Below the pieces are notes generated by a model that was not told the DNA's origin, did no database searches, and saw nothing but the letters and a program-made list of their open reading frames with translations. The position numbers were made by a program, and so were the translations under genes. 64,000 nt of DNA from Talpa occidentalis (Eukaryota; Chordata; Mammalia; Eulipotyphla; Talpidae): assembly GCF_014898055.3 (NCBI RefSeq), contig NW_023600993.1, positions 21,463,048 through 21,527,047 of the forward strand, written 5' to 3'. Positions 11,704-23,200 of this stretch are shown here, piece by piece. Position 1 is the stretch's first letter. Every line of letters starts with the position of its first letter.

Positions 11704-11969
11704 TTTTTTTGAGATTTCTTTGTTTATGCATTCAAGAGGTGGGGTGTAGGCCAGAGGTGCATAGAGGTGAGAGGATTCACCAGAGACAGAGAGCAGAGCA
11801 GAACAGGCAGATCCAGTGAAATATACTGCTGAGGGGAGCAGCAGGCGAGACAGGAGAGGCCTGCTATGCCATGTGGGTCAGCTCCCTGGCTGGGGATCGA
11901 ATTCACACTGCAGTGGCTACTGATAGCTTTATAGTGCTGACTTAACCCCTTGGGCTACCAGGGAGGCCC
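11704..11969 (-). mobile_element. tRNA-derived SINE, full length, subtype IIb
   Basis: Reverse copy with a B box complement GGGATCGAAT near 11893. The head complement contains CTGACTTAACCCCTTGGGCT at about 11937-11956, diagnostic of the third head variant (sense: AAGGGGTTAAGTC). Body complement: GCTGAGGGGAGCAGCAGG. Target-site duplication: ATATGGATATTGGTT at 11690-11704 and AACATGGATGTTGTT at 11970-11984. Confidence 0.93.
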
Positions 11970-11984
11970 AACATGGATGTTGTT

Positions 11985-14900
11985 ATTTGACTTGGCTTTA
12001 ATATGCTTTAACATTTGGCTTTTATTTTTAATGTTGTTACATTTCCTTGCCCCTTCTTTGCTCCATTCTTCTACTCTGAACTTCCTAATTCTCCAACAAC
12101 TTTCCACCATCCTGAGCTGGTGCATATTTAGAATGTTGAATGTTGATTTGGAAAGCCTCTTTTCCTGAATTTAGAGATCATAAGCAGAACTCTACTAAAT
12201 TGCTAGAACACAAATTATAGCCTACATCAAATATAGGCACAATTGTATTTGGTTTTAATGTCTTGTTTTCTACAGTTATACTCTCAGCTGATGAATAAGC
12301 GACTTGATTTATGATGAAATCTTCTTTGGTTTGATTTTTATGACAGATAGCCCCCCCCCCCACCTCTCCAGACGTTTTCCGGAGCATGTCTTCCTACCTC
12401 ATTTGCTTACCCCAGTGTCCATTTTGGAATACAAAAATTTGTATTCCAGGTAAATTCAGGTGCCATTATGAAATGTCAGGTTTTTATTTTTTATTTTTAA
12501 TTTTGGTAATGGAATGAGACTCTCTCTCTAGAGTTAGCAAGAGGCCCCACAATCATTTTTGTCTTATTCTCCATCAGCAGATTCCTACTTTGGTTACCTT
12601 TCTGACCTAGGATCATCTGAGTTTGTGATTCATATTTTTGCCATTTGAATTCTAAGTTGGCTTTTCAGTTATGCTTAATGCTGCTTCTCTGGTTTATGCC
12701 TTTGCTTTCCTGTGCTGTCTACATTGCTTTGACTGTATCATTAATTTCAGTTCCAGGTCTAAATTGACTCTGCTTCCCACCCCAGTCCTCCTTCTTATGT
12801 AACCCCCATCTGTCTTTATTCTTCTGTCATTGCTGGGACCTGATTCCCCAACAATCATTGCTCCCTCACTTGAAGACTGTTGCATTCTGTTGCTCAGTTC
12901 TGGGATAGATACATGCAGTCCCACATCTGCATCTTCTTCAGAGAATCCGATGACTCAGAGCCTTCCAATGTGCTCAGCTTCTATGCTTCTAGCACCCAAG
13001 GGACAGTTTCTCCTGTTTAACCTCATCAGTTTTTTGTGACAGTTGAGGTAGTCTGCAGGAACTACACAAGCAGAACCATTGCCAGTCCCCTATTAAATAT
13101 TGCTCTTTCTTTTACTTTGAAATAAGTTATTCATGAATCCTGTGATTTTCAGAGTTTTATCTAGGATGTTCAGTAGAAGCATCATTATTGTGTCATGTCA
13201 GTTTGCTGCATAGATGGGGAAGCTGGCCAAATTTCTTATACCTGGGCTTTTGGCTAGACCCTAAGACACAACTTCTATAAGAGAAATCGCTGGTCCAGCA
13301 GTAAGCTCACATGACAAAAGGAACCTAGACTTTGTATGGTAATGCTATATTTGGACATTTAAATCTTGACAGTCACCTAAAAGTGTTGTTTGTTTTCTAA
13401 TGTCTAATCTGATGCATGCCCCACAAATTCAAAAGATCGATCCTCTTAAATGCAGGATGACCTCAGTTGACTGTGCCTGTTGGTCAGCAAAGATGTTTTA
13501 CACCAGTACCCAGCCTTTAATGGCCATCACTTCTGTTTCAAGCTGCAGACAGTAGGGGTAGATAGAAGTACACGTCTGAAAGGCAGCTAAAGGTTTTCTT
13601 CTGATACCAGATGCTTCCTTGCTGGATTTGGGCCAGGTCAGAGCTGTCTGGATCCTTTGTAAGCCTGATCCAAAAGAACATATTTATTAACAAGGAGGAA
13701 ATCTTGCTTGATGTTAGATCATGGATGTTTGCTTTGCAGTGTTTTCTTGGAAATAATTATTAGAAAGTAATTGAAATGAATTTGGTGAGAAAACTACAAT
13801 ATAATCCACCTTTTTACCAGGGCAAAATCCTGAAAATATCTCTGCAGATGGGGATAACTGACTATTTGATAGTTACTCTTTTCATAATGTGAATGGCAGC
13901 TCTGAAAAGATAAGCTGTGGCATTACATGAGGACCAATATTATTTTGTTGAAGGTTGGATTATTCTTCTTACTGTTTTAAATTTATTTCACTTATGAGGA
14001 TAGGGATTTATTTATAAATGATTATTTGGCCCAATGCTTCTAAAATATCTGCATTCTGTTGGTACAACACACAAATCTTTTGTGGTGGTTTTGAGAAAAC
14101 CCCAGACTTTTCAAGTCTGGGAACAGATGGAGCTCTAAACTCAACTGCATTTCACAACAGGGACATGTGTTACTCTCTTCCAGTCTGTTTTCACTTTATG
14201 TGAGATGTTCTACTCTCTAGTCAGCAGAGTTATTAAACTTCTATGATATATGAGCTATAGAAATTGATGTGCTGTAGAGTTAGAGAATTTAGGGAGATCT
14301 GGTCCTTGCTATGCCTTTTAATGATTGCTGGAAATTGTTAATTACCTTTGGGCCAAAAGATGTGACCATTTAAATATGATTTTGAGATGAATTGCACAAA
14401 CTTTGATCACAAGGCATTCAAGATATAAGTGTACAAGGACTTGAAGTCAAATGCTCTGAATACATCAAGATACAGTCATTAATTTAAATCCCTAAATTCC
14501 TCAATCCTGTATAGCTGTCTAGAATCCACTGAATGAGAGCTTATTGGTGATGCATGCGGCACTGTAAATATCGTGTATGGATTCATACCCTTGGCTGGTA
14601 TTCATGTGCTTCTCAGAACTTGACTTGTAATTTTCTATGCTAAACCTTCACAGAGCAATCACATATGGAGTTTGAAATCACCTCCCATTCAAATAGAAAA
14701 AAATGTTTTTTCCCCTCAATTATTTTCTTTCCTATGTTCTCTCCTTGCTTCTGTCCTCACTTCTTTCATTAAGCATCCCTTTCTGTTCTTTATTTTTCCT
14801 CAGGTGATATAAATAACAGGGGCCAAATACTATGAAAGGTTTTCCTTCACCAAAAGGAATAAAGTTGTTGTATCTCAGTTTCTCATATGCCGATTTTGCT

Positions 14901-15865
14901 ACATCAACCTAAAACATACCAGACTTAAATTATTAACTTTATTTAACTTAATCAAATGACTCATTTTACATTTACTTTGACTATCTAAGTCCATTCTGAC
15001 ACATAAAACAGTTCAACTTTTCTAACTACAGTAACAGTAGACTCAAAATATTTTTAGAACATATCTTTTCTAGAAGTGTATGCTTCTTTAACTCCAAATA
15101 CTGACTCAGTAAAGAATCATTATTAGATATGGCTTCCAATTTATTAAATTTATTTATTTTCTTACATTGTTGTTAATTTTAGGTCAGCATTTGATTTCGC
15201 TCCTCAGGTATAGTCCTCTTAGTTCTCCAACCCTCATAGCAGATGACATTTTGTTTAGATTTAATAACAAAATTGTACAACGCTATTAACATGAGGTAAA
15301 CTTCAGGATATTTGTCTCTGGGTTTATCTGAACCCTATGGAAAATAACATTAGAAAGAGTCATATGTTGGCAGAAATGTTTTGGTAAGTTCAAGGTCTTA
15401 CTGAGTTGCATTTTACATCCTGAAGATTATACTTTCTGAATGAAGCTTTGTAATTATTTGTGTCTTTACATCTCTCCTTATTTGGAATGCCTGTGGAATA
15501 TTCTAAACACCAGCTGCATTCTGAAGAGTTGTATTTGTTTGCTTTTTAATTGAATTTGCAGCGCTATGGGTGGGGGTATGTAGGTAGAATCTCAGCTTCT
15601 AGCTCAAAGTCAAATAAATATTCTTCTTCCTGTAATTTTCTCAGACTTGCATAAAATGACTGCTTTGCATCTTTTTTTTTTTAATAGAATAGACCATGAC
15701 TAATCTTGATTGTATAGTCAGTAACTAATTAGATATAAGTCTTATGGAAGGTACCAATTAAGCATAATGTAAAAATATTCATGCTCAGGGGTGGCAAGTA
15801 GGAGTTAGAGAGTTGGGCCTTTGATGCCTTCTCTTTATGTTATGTGAAAGGAAACAGACATGTCC
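11985..15865. other. Unassigned noncoding sequence
   Basis: Mostly unique-looking AT-rich DNA. A C-run of about ten lies near 12351-12361 and an AT-rich run at 12480-12505. Short open frames near 11950-12168, 12178-12387, 12694-13039 and 14018-14203 carry no recognisable domain and no clear exon boundaries. Confidence 0.45.
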
Positions 15866-15870
15866 TTAGA

Positions 15871-15990
15871 CTGGTGGTTCTAATAGTGTGGTCCCTGGCA
15901 CAGAAAGATCAGTGGGAACTTGGTCAAATTGCAAATGTGTGGGTCCTTCCTCATTGATTCATATTGTAGAGGAATAGGAACTTGAAGGAA
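15871..15990 (+). repeat. MER5-like hAT-Charlie fragment
   Basis: CTGGTGGTTCTAATAGTGTG, then GTCCCTGGCAC, then AGATCAGTGGGAACTTGGTC, then AAATTGCAAATGTGTGGGTC follows the non-autonomous MER5 element (gtggttctcaaagtgtggtccc, then agcatcacctgggaacttgtta, then aaatgcaaattctcgggcc). Diverged; the right end is unclear. Confidence 0.6.
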
Positions 15991-17637
15991 ATTGTCATCA
16001 TACTGGTGGAACTTGGAGTGACTCTTAAGTCATAGTACACAAACAGGTTGTCTGGAATTGGAAGAAATCTTGTCACGTTGCATCTGTCTCTTGCCTTTAT
16101 GGAAGGACTCTGTAGCCATCTACTTGAAAATAGTCTTGTTTTAAAGAGCCTACAAGTTTCAAAATAATTTACTAGAAATGTGAAATCTCTCTTATGAGTA
16201 AATTTACTCTATAGCTTAATGAAGGCAAACCTTTTTTTATCTTATTTCTAGAAAATAAAAAAAAAAGGAAAATAGCAGCTTAACAATTTCTCTTTTCGCT
16301 TTGGTTATTTGAAAAAAAAAGTGACTTTCCCTTTTATATTTCATACTTCTTAATGTAATTCTTTTTTACTATATTAATCTTTTCAGGACTTATATCCCAA
16401 CATATGTAACTCTATAGATATTAACCTAGTTCTCCAATTGGAAACTTGTTCATGCAAAGACCCCTTTGGCAGGAAGATAGAAAATGACAGTCCTTTGGGT
16501 ATGAAATTAGTTTCTCTTAATCCTCCCCCAAGGTGTATCACTTTGTGCTTCAACTTGTATGGCCTGTAAACCTTGAGGAGTTTTATTGTTTTTGAACACT
16601 ATTTGGCAAATCTTCTCTAATTAATTTAATCCCTACAGACATATACTTGTTGATCAGTATAAATCAGTATAAATCAGTGCTGCTTGGAGACTTCAGCTTT
16701 TGGCAAGAGGAATCTTGATCTGAGTGTTTAGTGCTCATAGAACTACAACTTGGGGAGACCCTCACCTTACCTACCCCCACTTTATTGGGCAAACTGAAAG
16801 ACACAACAATCTTCAAGTAGCTGCTCATCCATTCTGACTTCCTTCTCTGAACTGATAATAAAAATTATTAACATTGTAGGTTTGCAGAAATAGTTTAAGA
16901 ATAATCAGGTCAAGTATCACTTAAGATAGCTTATTAAATCAATTTTCTCTAAAGAATAGCATGGAAGAATGTTTTTCTTATTTGCTTTGTCTAGGACTTC
17001 AAGATTCGAAGAATGAGTTGTCTTTCCAGATAACCTAGTTCCATGATTAACAACACACTTTGTCAGAAAAGTCTTCCTAATGCATAAGCTCTGTCCCTTT
17101 AACTAGAGCTCAAGATCATTGTCTCCATCTTGACTTTCTTGTGCCTGAATGTCCAGTAATAAATCACCCCTCAGCTTTCTTCTCTCCTCTCTAAATTATC
17201 CTGATTTCTTTCACCTTTCCCATCTGTGTCGGTTTCTAGCTTTCTACCTTGATGTTATTTCTCTCTTAATTCCTTGTAAACTCTCATATAAAGTAGACTT
17301 AGTTTTTTGTTTTTTGTTTTTTTTTTTTTTTTAGCAGAATCAGGGCAGCACTGACCTGAGTGAGTACATGGATTATCTGGTAATTCTCGGATACATTCTT
17401 ATGCTTATACCCCAGAGTAACACTAGAAAATCAGACTATTCTGATCCCTTTATTCCCTCTTCACATGCTTGTGGATTTAGATACAGCAACTCTTTTTCTT
17501 GCGTATTTTATGTGTTGGTAGACAAATAGAAAATCCTTTTATTGATTGTTTCCAACAGTACAGAATTTGACACTGCAATGTCAATGCGTAATGCTTTTCT
17601 CAACCAACACTATCTGAGGTTGATAAGCCTTTTCTTT
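15991..17637. other. Unassigned noncoding sequence
   Basis: AT-rich. A-runs lie near 16255-16266 and 16311-16320, and a T-rich run at 17303-17332. A short tandem repeat of about ten bases (ATCAGTATAA) occurs three times, the last imperfect, at about 16654-16680. No gene recognised. Confidence 0.45.
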
Positions 17638-17898
17638 AAAGGGTCAGGCAGTAAATATTCTACTCTTTGCAGGCCATCAGGTCTATATTACAACTATTCA
17701 GCTCTGCTGTTATAACATAAAAATGACCACAGACAATGTATAAAGAATGGTTCTGGCTGTGTTAATTCATATCACTTTTATATAACATTGTAATACATTT
17801 TTCATTTTTTTTCCCCCAATCATTCTTAGCTTGTGGGCAGTACAAAAACAGGCAATGGGCTGGGTTTAACCTCTGAGGTATGGTTTTTCTGACCCCTG
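17638..17898. repeat. hAT-Charlie-type nonautonomous DNA transposon fossil
   Basis: AAAGGGTCAGGCAGTAAATA, then CTTTGCAGGCCATCAGGTCT, then CAACTATTCAGCTCTGCTGT, then ACAGACAATGTATAAAG, then AAAACAGGCAATGGGCTGGG, ending TGACCCCTG. This is the motif order of the abundant mammalian 'caggggttggcaaac, then aaagggccagatagtaaata, then gacccctg' element. The left terminus is missing. It has been immobile for tens of millions of years in other placental mammals. Confidence 0.7.
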
Positions 17899-18019
17899 AA
17901 TTATATGAAAAGGAGAGCTTTAAATCAAGTACTAAAATTATTATGCAGTTGCAGAATTCTCTTTACCCTAGATTAGTTGTTTTGATCTAATCCTCTATGA
18001 ATTAGAACCATTTCCATTT

Positions 18020-18445
18020 CTTTTTTTATTTAAATATTTTATTTTATATAATTCTTACTTTTTTTTTCATCTTTGCACAATGTATGCATTTTCATTTTGG
18101 TTATATTCCCCATACAATTGCACCCCCCCCTTTATTTTGACTGTAGTCCTTCCTTTCCCTACCCCTTCCCCGCTAATGTGTCTCTAGTTTATGGTTGCTT
18201 GTTGATTTTGATTTTTACTTTGTATTGATTAGTCTTTTTCCTGGTCTCTTATTTAGGTTTTCTAAATTCCTGCTATGAGTGAGACCACCGGTATTTTTCT
18301 CTTTCTGGCTTATTTCGCTGAGCATGATCCCTTCTAGTTCCATCCATGTTGCTGCAAATTGCATGTGTTTATCTTTTTTGAATGCTGAGTAATAGTCCAT
18401 TGTGTATATGTACCACATCTTCTTGATCCAGTCATCTATTTCCAT
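18020..18445 (-). mobile_element. L1 3' end: 3' UTR and ORF2 C-terminal tail
   Basis: On the minus strand an open frame of 76 codons (18215-18445) reads through WYIYTMDYYSAFKKDKHMQF and TWMELEGIMLSEISQKE. This is the conserved C-terminal end of L1 ORF2p (reverse transcriptase protein), of which only the last part is present. Next to it, at lower coordinates, is the 3' UTR with a G-rich tract (C8 on plus at 18122-18129) and then the A-rich end at about 18020-18070. The frame is still open, so this is one of the younger L1 copies here. The insertion is 5'-truncated to about 425 bp. Confidence 0.85.
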
Positions 18446-18449
18446 TGTT

Positions 18450-20305
18450 TTCTAATGTCTTTTCTGGCACTATTTTAGGGCCACTCCAGGTGAATGACTA
18501 GCAGGTGTTCAAGCAATGGGGAGCAACTGAATGAATGAATGAGAAGGGAGGTAGGGAAAGATGAAAGAAACCACTTAAAATGGAGACAATTTTCATAATT
18601 GGCAAAGGGAAAATATAGATGCAAGTAAGTGCTTTGAAAGAAGCCATCATGTATTTGCCCCACTTCAGTGCTTTTATATTTTCTACAAAGAAAAAAATTT
18701 ACTGAATTCAAAACAATTTTGTTGCACCTCAACTTAGATTTGTGGTTATTTTAATTTTAATTTTGAAATTTTTATCTCCTTTAGAATACAAACACTCATG
18801 CTCAAAAAAATAGTAATACTACCCAGTATAAAGAAGTTATATTTGATATGCTGCTGGTTTACTCAGTTAATAAGAATCTTATGTTAAATGCAGTGGATTT
18901 TTTGGTTTAAATTTGCCATGAACCAACAGTTTCAAAGCAACTGAAATATCAACAGTCCAGTAAATGCTTATTCTTGATAAGAAGGGATAGAGTGGAGGAT
19001 GTGGGTGAACCAAATCTCCCCATACAACAGATAATGTTCAAGAACTCATGTCTGTACCATGTGCAAATGGATATATACAGCAGATTGTGGAGTAACATCA
19101 TTTCATTCAATGTCCTTTCAAAATAATGCTGATGAGAAAGAAACAATCCTAGCCAACCAGCATTGAACTAAAGGTCAGGATTTGAAGACCTGCTATCAGT
19201 CTATGTTGTTTTGCTTAAACATGTATTTTCCAAGAATGACATTAGGTGAGGACTTACTATATTAAATGATACTGGAAATGCTTCTTTAAATAAAAAAGAA
19301 AAAAAAATCTACCAATTCAGAGAGGCATAGAGTACTTTGTATTCTATAGAATGTGACCCGCTGGCTCTGAAAGGGTTTAGGCTCCAAAAGAGTGAGAGAA
19401 CAGTCTAATCCATATCCATTAGGACGGCCTAATGAACCACATTTCTACTGACTTGACCTAGCCCAGTTAAATGAAAGACAGGCTAGCTAATAGAGTCATC
19501 AGATTAGCCTTCTAAGACCACTGCTTTTATTTCACATCCATGTGGTGATTACACTGGGTTGAGGCCCAGATTTGCCATTGCAGCACTTTCCAAATATATT
19601 CTGTGAAACTCCAGTTCCTTAAAATGCAAACAAATAAAAGAGTCCATAGTGAAAGTGGTTGAGAGACCCTATGGCAGCCACTTTGCCACTGGGGATTATT
19701 AACATATTAAGGACTATGAGCAGTCCCATAGGCGATAACTGACATCAGAGATATGTTTGCTGATCTTTTGCTGTCTACTTTGTGAGGCTAAAATTAAGTA
19801 GCACATTGTTAACACAATATATATAACTTCAACCTCAGACTTTCAGATGTGGAAATTACCCAAGAAGATCAAAAGTTCAATCTTTTCCCTTCCAGAATGC
19901 CCTTTCTCTGCTTAGAGGTTAAAAACAAACAAACAAAAAATAACAACTATGTAGTTCTGATCTTAAGTGATTGTGATCTTGTATATTCTAAATTTGAAAT
20001 ATTCCTTAAAAAGCTTTTGAGAAACTAGCAATGGAAGGAGAAGTCAAGTCTTCCAAGTTTGTTGAGAAGTGCTCGGGAGTCTCCGTTGATCTGGGCCAGC
20101 TCTGAGATGGGGTGTTTGTTCCACAGTGATGCTGCAATACCTGCTGGGCTTGGGTTATATGAATGGATGTCATAGAGAAAGTAAAAAAAAATATATATTT
20201 TTTCCTTCCATTGATGGGATGAATATATGCCAAGAGGTATGTTTTGATAATCTCTTGATATCAAAATGAGAGAGTAGGATAAATGCCAAGAGATTATGGA
20301 TCCCA
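18450..20305. other. Unassigned noncoding sequence
   Basis: AT-rich. At about 19590-19670 the order CACTTTCCAAATATATTCTG, then AACTCCAGTTCC, then GTGGTTGAGAGACCC hints at another hAT-type fossil, but too weakly to call. A run of A9 directly followed by TATATATTTTTTT lies near 20181-20204. No gene recognised. Confidence 0.4.
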
Positions 20306-20313
20306 GTTTAGCA

Positions 20314-20520
20314 CAGGTTTTCTCAATCTCAATACTATGGCATTTTAGGACAGACACATCTTTGTCAACGTGGGCTGATCTGTGCCCAGTGGATGTTCAG
20401 CAGCCACTACCAAATGCCAGGAATGTTCCTGCCCCTCCAGGAGTGACAGTCACCATCAGTCTTAAGCCACTGCCAAATATTGCTAGAGAAGCAAAGTTTT
20501 CCTCAGTTGAGAAACCCAGG
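20314..20520. repeat. MER20-like hAT-Charlie element
   Basis: A compact element of about 207 bp with terminal inverted repeats: CAGGTTTTCTCAA at 20314-20326, and TTGAGAAACCCAG at the right end (complement CTGGGTTTCTCAA). Inside are CCAGTGGATGTTCAGCAGCC and CCTGCCCCTCCAGGAGTGAC, consistent with MER20 in layout and length (about 220 bp). Open frames on both strands at 20296-20672 fall within or across it and are not genes. MER20 copies act as enhancers in some mammals; nothing here shows that. Confidence 0.7.
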
Positions 20521-20845
20521 ACTGACAGCTCCACCATGGGCACCTTTGTTGGGTTGTTCCTGACTATGTTTGATTTCTGTGGACTTTCTTCAGATAATCT
20601 CATAGTGCCCAATTTGGTGATTGGGGAATGAACTCCAATCTGTGACTTTTTAGCTATGAACTGACAACTCATATTATCCCCCTGTTCTCTTAAAATAAGT
20701 TCCTATTTGGTAGAAAACTATTTCATTATTATAAAATCAAAATTGTATATAAGAACTCAGTTTTTGCTATTCCCAGGGCAAGCTTGAAGAACAGTTTAGG
20801 TGCTCTAGCTTCTAATATAGTGATTAAATTATAGGATGTTGCCTT

Positions 20846-21094
20846 TTTTTTTTATACAAGAGCTGGAGTTCAGGCCAGAGTTGTGGGGGTGAGAGGATTC
20901 ACAAGACATAGAGTGGGGAGCAGAACAGGCAGACAACTGAAATGCACTACTGAGGGGAGCAGCGGGTGAGACAGGAGAGGTCTGCCGTGCCATGTGGGAA
21001 TCTTCCTGGCTGGCCAGGGATTGAACCTGCGCTGCAGAGGCTGCAGACAACTTCGCAGTGCTGCGTTCAATGTGCTGCACTACGGGGAGGCCCC
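20846..21094 (-). mobile_element. tRNA-derived SINE, full length, subtype IIa
   Basis: Reverse copy. The tail complement is TTATACAAGAGCTGGAGTTC, the body complement is GCTGAGGGGAGCAGCGGG, and GGGATTGAACC complements the B box. Head complement: CACTACGGGGAGGCCC. Target-site duplication: TAGGATGTTGCC near 20832 and TAGGATGTTGTC at 21095. Sixty-odd bases separate it from the next copy. Confidence 0.92.
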
Positions 21095-21161
21095 TAGGAT
21101 GTTGTCTCTTAAAGTGTTATGTATATAGAAGAACAATGAAATGAAATGTGAAAAACATTTT

Positions 21162-21427
21162 TTTTTAAGATTTTTATTAATTTATTTATACAAGCACTGG
21201 GTTCAGTCAGAAGCGCAGGGAGGGTGGGAGAATTCACCAGAGCCAGAGCGGGGAGTAGAACAGGCAGGCTGATGAAGTACACTGCTGAGGGGAGCAGTGA
21301 GCATGGCAGGAGAGGTCTGCGTGCCATGTGGGACCCTCACCCGGGGGCCGAGGATCGAACTGGTGCTGCAGAGGCTGCGGGCAGCTTTGCAACATAGCAC
21401 TCAACCACTGCGCCACCTGGGAGGCCC
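21162..21427 (-). mobile_element. tRNA-derived SINE, full length, subtype I
   Basis: Reverse copy with tail complement TTATTTATACAAGCACTGGG, GTTCAGTCAGAAGCGC and AGAATTCACCAGAGCCAGAG (subtype I). B box complement AGGATCGAAC at 21351-21360; head complement CGCCACCTGGGAGGCCC. Target-site duplication: GTGAAAAACATTTTT at 21148 onward and GTGAAAAACATCTTT at 21428 onward. This is a separate insertion from its neighbour, because the two have different duplications. Confidence 0.94.
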
Positions 21428-21441
21428 GTGAAAAACATCTT

Positions 21442-22069
21442 TGAGAGGTGTCTGAATTATTTGTTTAGCTATGTGGGTATGATAAATGAATATTTATTTG
21501 GGTGAGAAAAACATAGATATAATTCACTTTTCTTATAAAGTTAATTCCTCATCAGCTTAAAGAAAATTTTAGGCCCATATCTTTCCACTAAAAGAGATTC
21601 AGATGATTAAAAAAAAAAATGTGAGCTGGCAGGAACAAGTTGTAAAATTATAACTTCTCGGAGAGCTCATGTGTGAGTATCTGAATTGCTTACAAGTCAC
21701 TCTCGTATAATTTAAAAAGCTTACCAAATATCTGCTATTAAAAATAACCTACATGATATTTATATTAGTTTTTCTTATTTTTTTCTATTTGACTATTTTT
21801 CCTCTCCTTGCTCTTTTCACCTTTCAATTTTTATCTTGTTATTCAGATCAGAACACTAAGAGAATGGAACTGCTAAAAAACAGTAAGTCCACTGGACAAG
21901 CATTGATTATTTTTTTCTTCACATTACCATGTGCTTGTACAAATAGTAAGATAAAGCCAAATAAAAAGGAAGAAAGAAAGAAGAGCAAAAAAAAAGCTAA
22001 GGAGTTGGTAAAAAATATTTATAATGGGATATGTAGTTTGTAGTATAATCATTGTAACTGTTTTATTAA
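21442..22069. other. Unassigned noncoding sequence
   Basis: AT-rich. An open frame of 96 codons at 21753-22043 is Phe/Ile/Lys-rich low-complexity sequence and is not supported as a gene. A purine-rich A/G stretch lies at about 21955-22015. Confidence 0.45.
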
Positions 22070-22310
22070 AGCTGAACAAAAGGTCAAAAAAAAAGAAGAT
22101 AAAACTAGCAGGCAAACTAGAGATCTGAGGCATACAGCAAGGGAGGGTGAGAGAGGGGTCAACACAGAGGAGGGAAGTGCACAAGGGACTATGGTGATGG
22201 TTCATGGGTGATGTGGTGCTGGGAGATTCATGGGGATGACTCCTGAGGGGAGAAAGCAACTATTGTACAAAAATGAGCAATGATGTAAAAATAAAAATAA
22301 AAAAAAAAGT
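22070..22310 (+). repeat. A-tailed retroposed unit, possibly an L1 3' UTR
   Basis: A GC-richer segment of about 200 bp (AGGGAGGGTGAGAGAGGGGT, then CTATGGTGATGGTTCATGGG, then TCATGGGGATGACTCCTGAG) ends in ATTGTACAAAAATGAGCAAT, followed by an (AAAAATAA)-type tail at about 22285-22308. The G-rich content and terminal A-rich tract resemble an L1 3' UTR on the plus strand; compare ATTGTGCAAAGATGAAAA in the antisense L1 end at about 18070. I could not find a confident target-site duplication, and a retroposed 3' UTR of a host mRNA remains possible. Confidence 0.4.
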
Positions 22311-23035
22311 TTATCAGAAAAGAGAACACTGAGCTTTAATGAGAGAAGTTGTAAGAAACCAAAGCCCAAGGTACTGGACAGGGCCAGACCCCTGAGTGGC
22401 CTGTAATGTGGCGTCCCTGGCTCCCCCACAGCCTTGATTGGCATCAGAAGGGAGACCTTTTCTTCCTCTTGCAGGAAAAGCTGAGCAAAACCAAGCCTGG
22501 CTGCTCTGAGTATGAGTTGTAGTGTAGGGGCAGATTGTAGCCGTTATTTGGACTCTGATTCCTATCCTAAATTATCAAGACTGACCCTGAGAATGAGAGA
22601 GTAAAAAAGTGTTGAGAATCAGACCCATATTTTCTGTTCATTGACTTTGGAAAGCTGGGCATTCCTTTCTTCACCGTGTTGTGTGAGATGCTGTTGGAAG
22701 AGCAAGGATGCTTAACACTTAGTCCCTGCCCTGAAAGAGCTTTTAATCCGTCAATTGTTCTAAGACAGAAAGTCAATAGAAAGATAAGGAAGTTCTCTTT
22801 TCTTGAAAGCCACGTTCAGAGGCACCAGTGAATATTTACTACCTTTTGCATTTAGAGTTTGTGATCTTGCTAATGTCCAGGGTGAAAAAAAATGATGACC
22901 AAAAAACATTATTTTAATGCATATCTTGAATTCTTTATTTTATGTACTTGTTTCCTACATAGGGAGCAAAATTGCTAAAGACAGGATGACAACTTGTAAA
23001 TATTTTCTTATGCCTTATGTTATTTTGAAATTCAT
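22311..23035. other. Mostly unassigned; possible weak L2 piece
   Basis: TGCTTAACACTTAGTCCCTG, then CCTGAAAGAGCTTTTAATCC at about 22708-22752 resembles the complement of the L2 3' region ('ccctgccctcaaggagct'), but it is short. The rest is unassigned. Confidence 0.35.
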
Positions 23036-23039
23036 GGAG

Positions 23040-23200
23040 AAATGTATGTCTAATACATTGACATGATCTGTTATATTTAACATCTTAGAATATCTTACTC
23101 TTCTACTAAACTGTTAATGATCAAGGGCAGGACAGTGCCTTATTCATCTTAGGAACAACTGTCCTTGCATGTGGTAGAAACTCAATAAATGCCAACCTGG
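23040..23200 (+). repeat. L2 3'-end fragment
   Basis: TACTAAACTGTTAATGATCA, then AGGGCAGGACAGTGCCTTAT, then TGGTAGAAACTCAATAAATG is the L2 3' end pattern (agactgtaagctccttgagggcaggga, then agtaggcgctcaataaatg). Confidence 0.7.
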
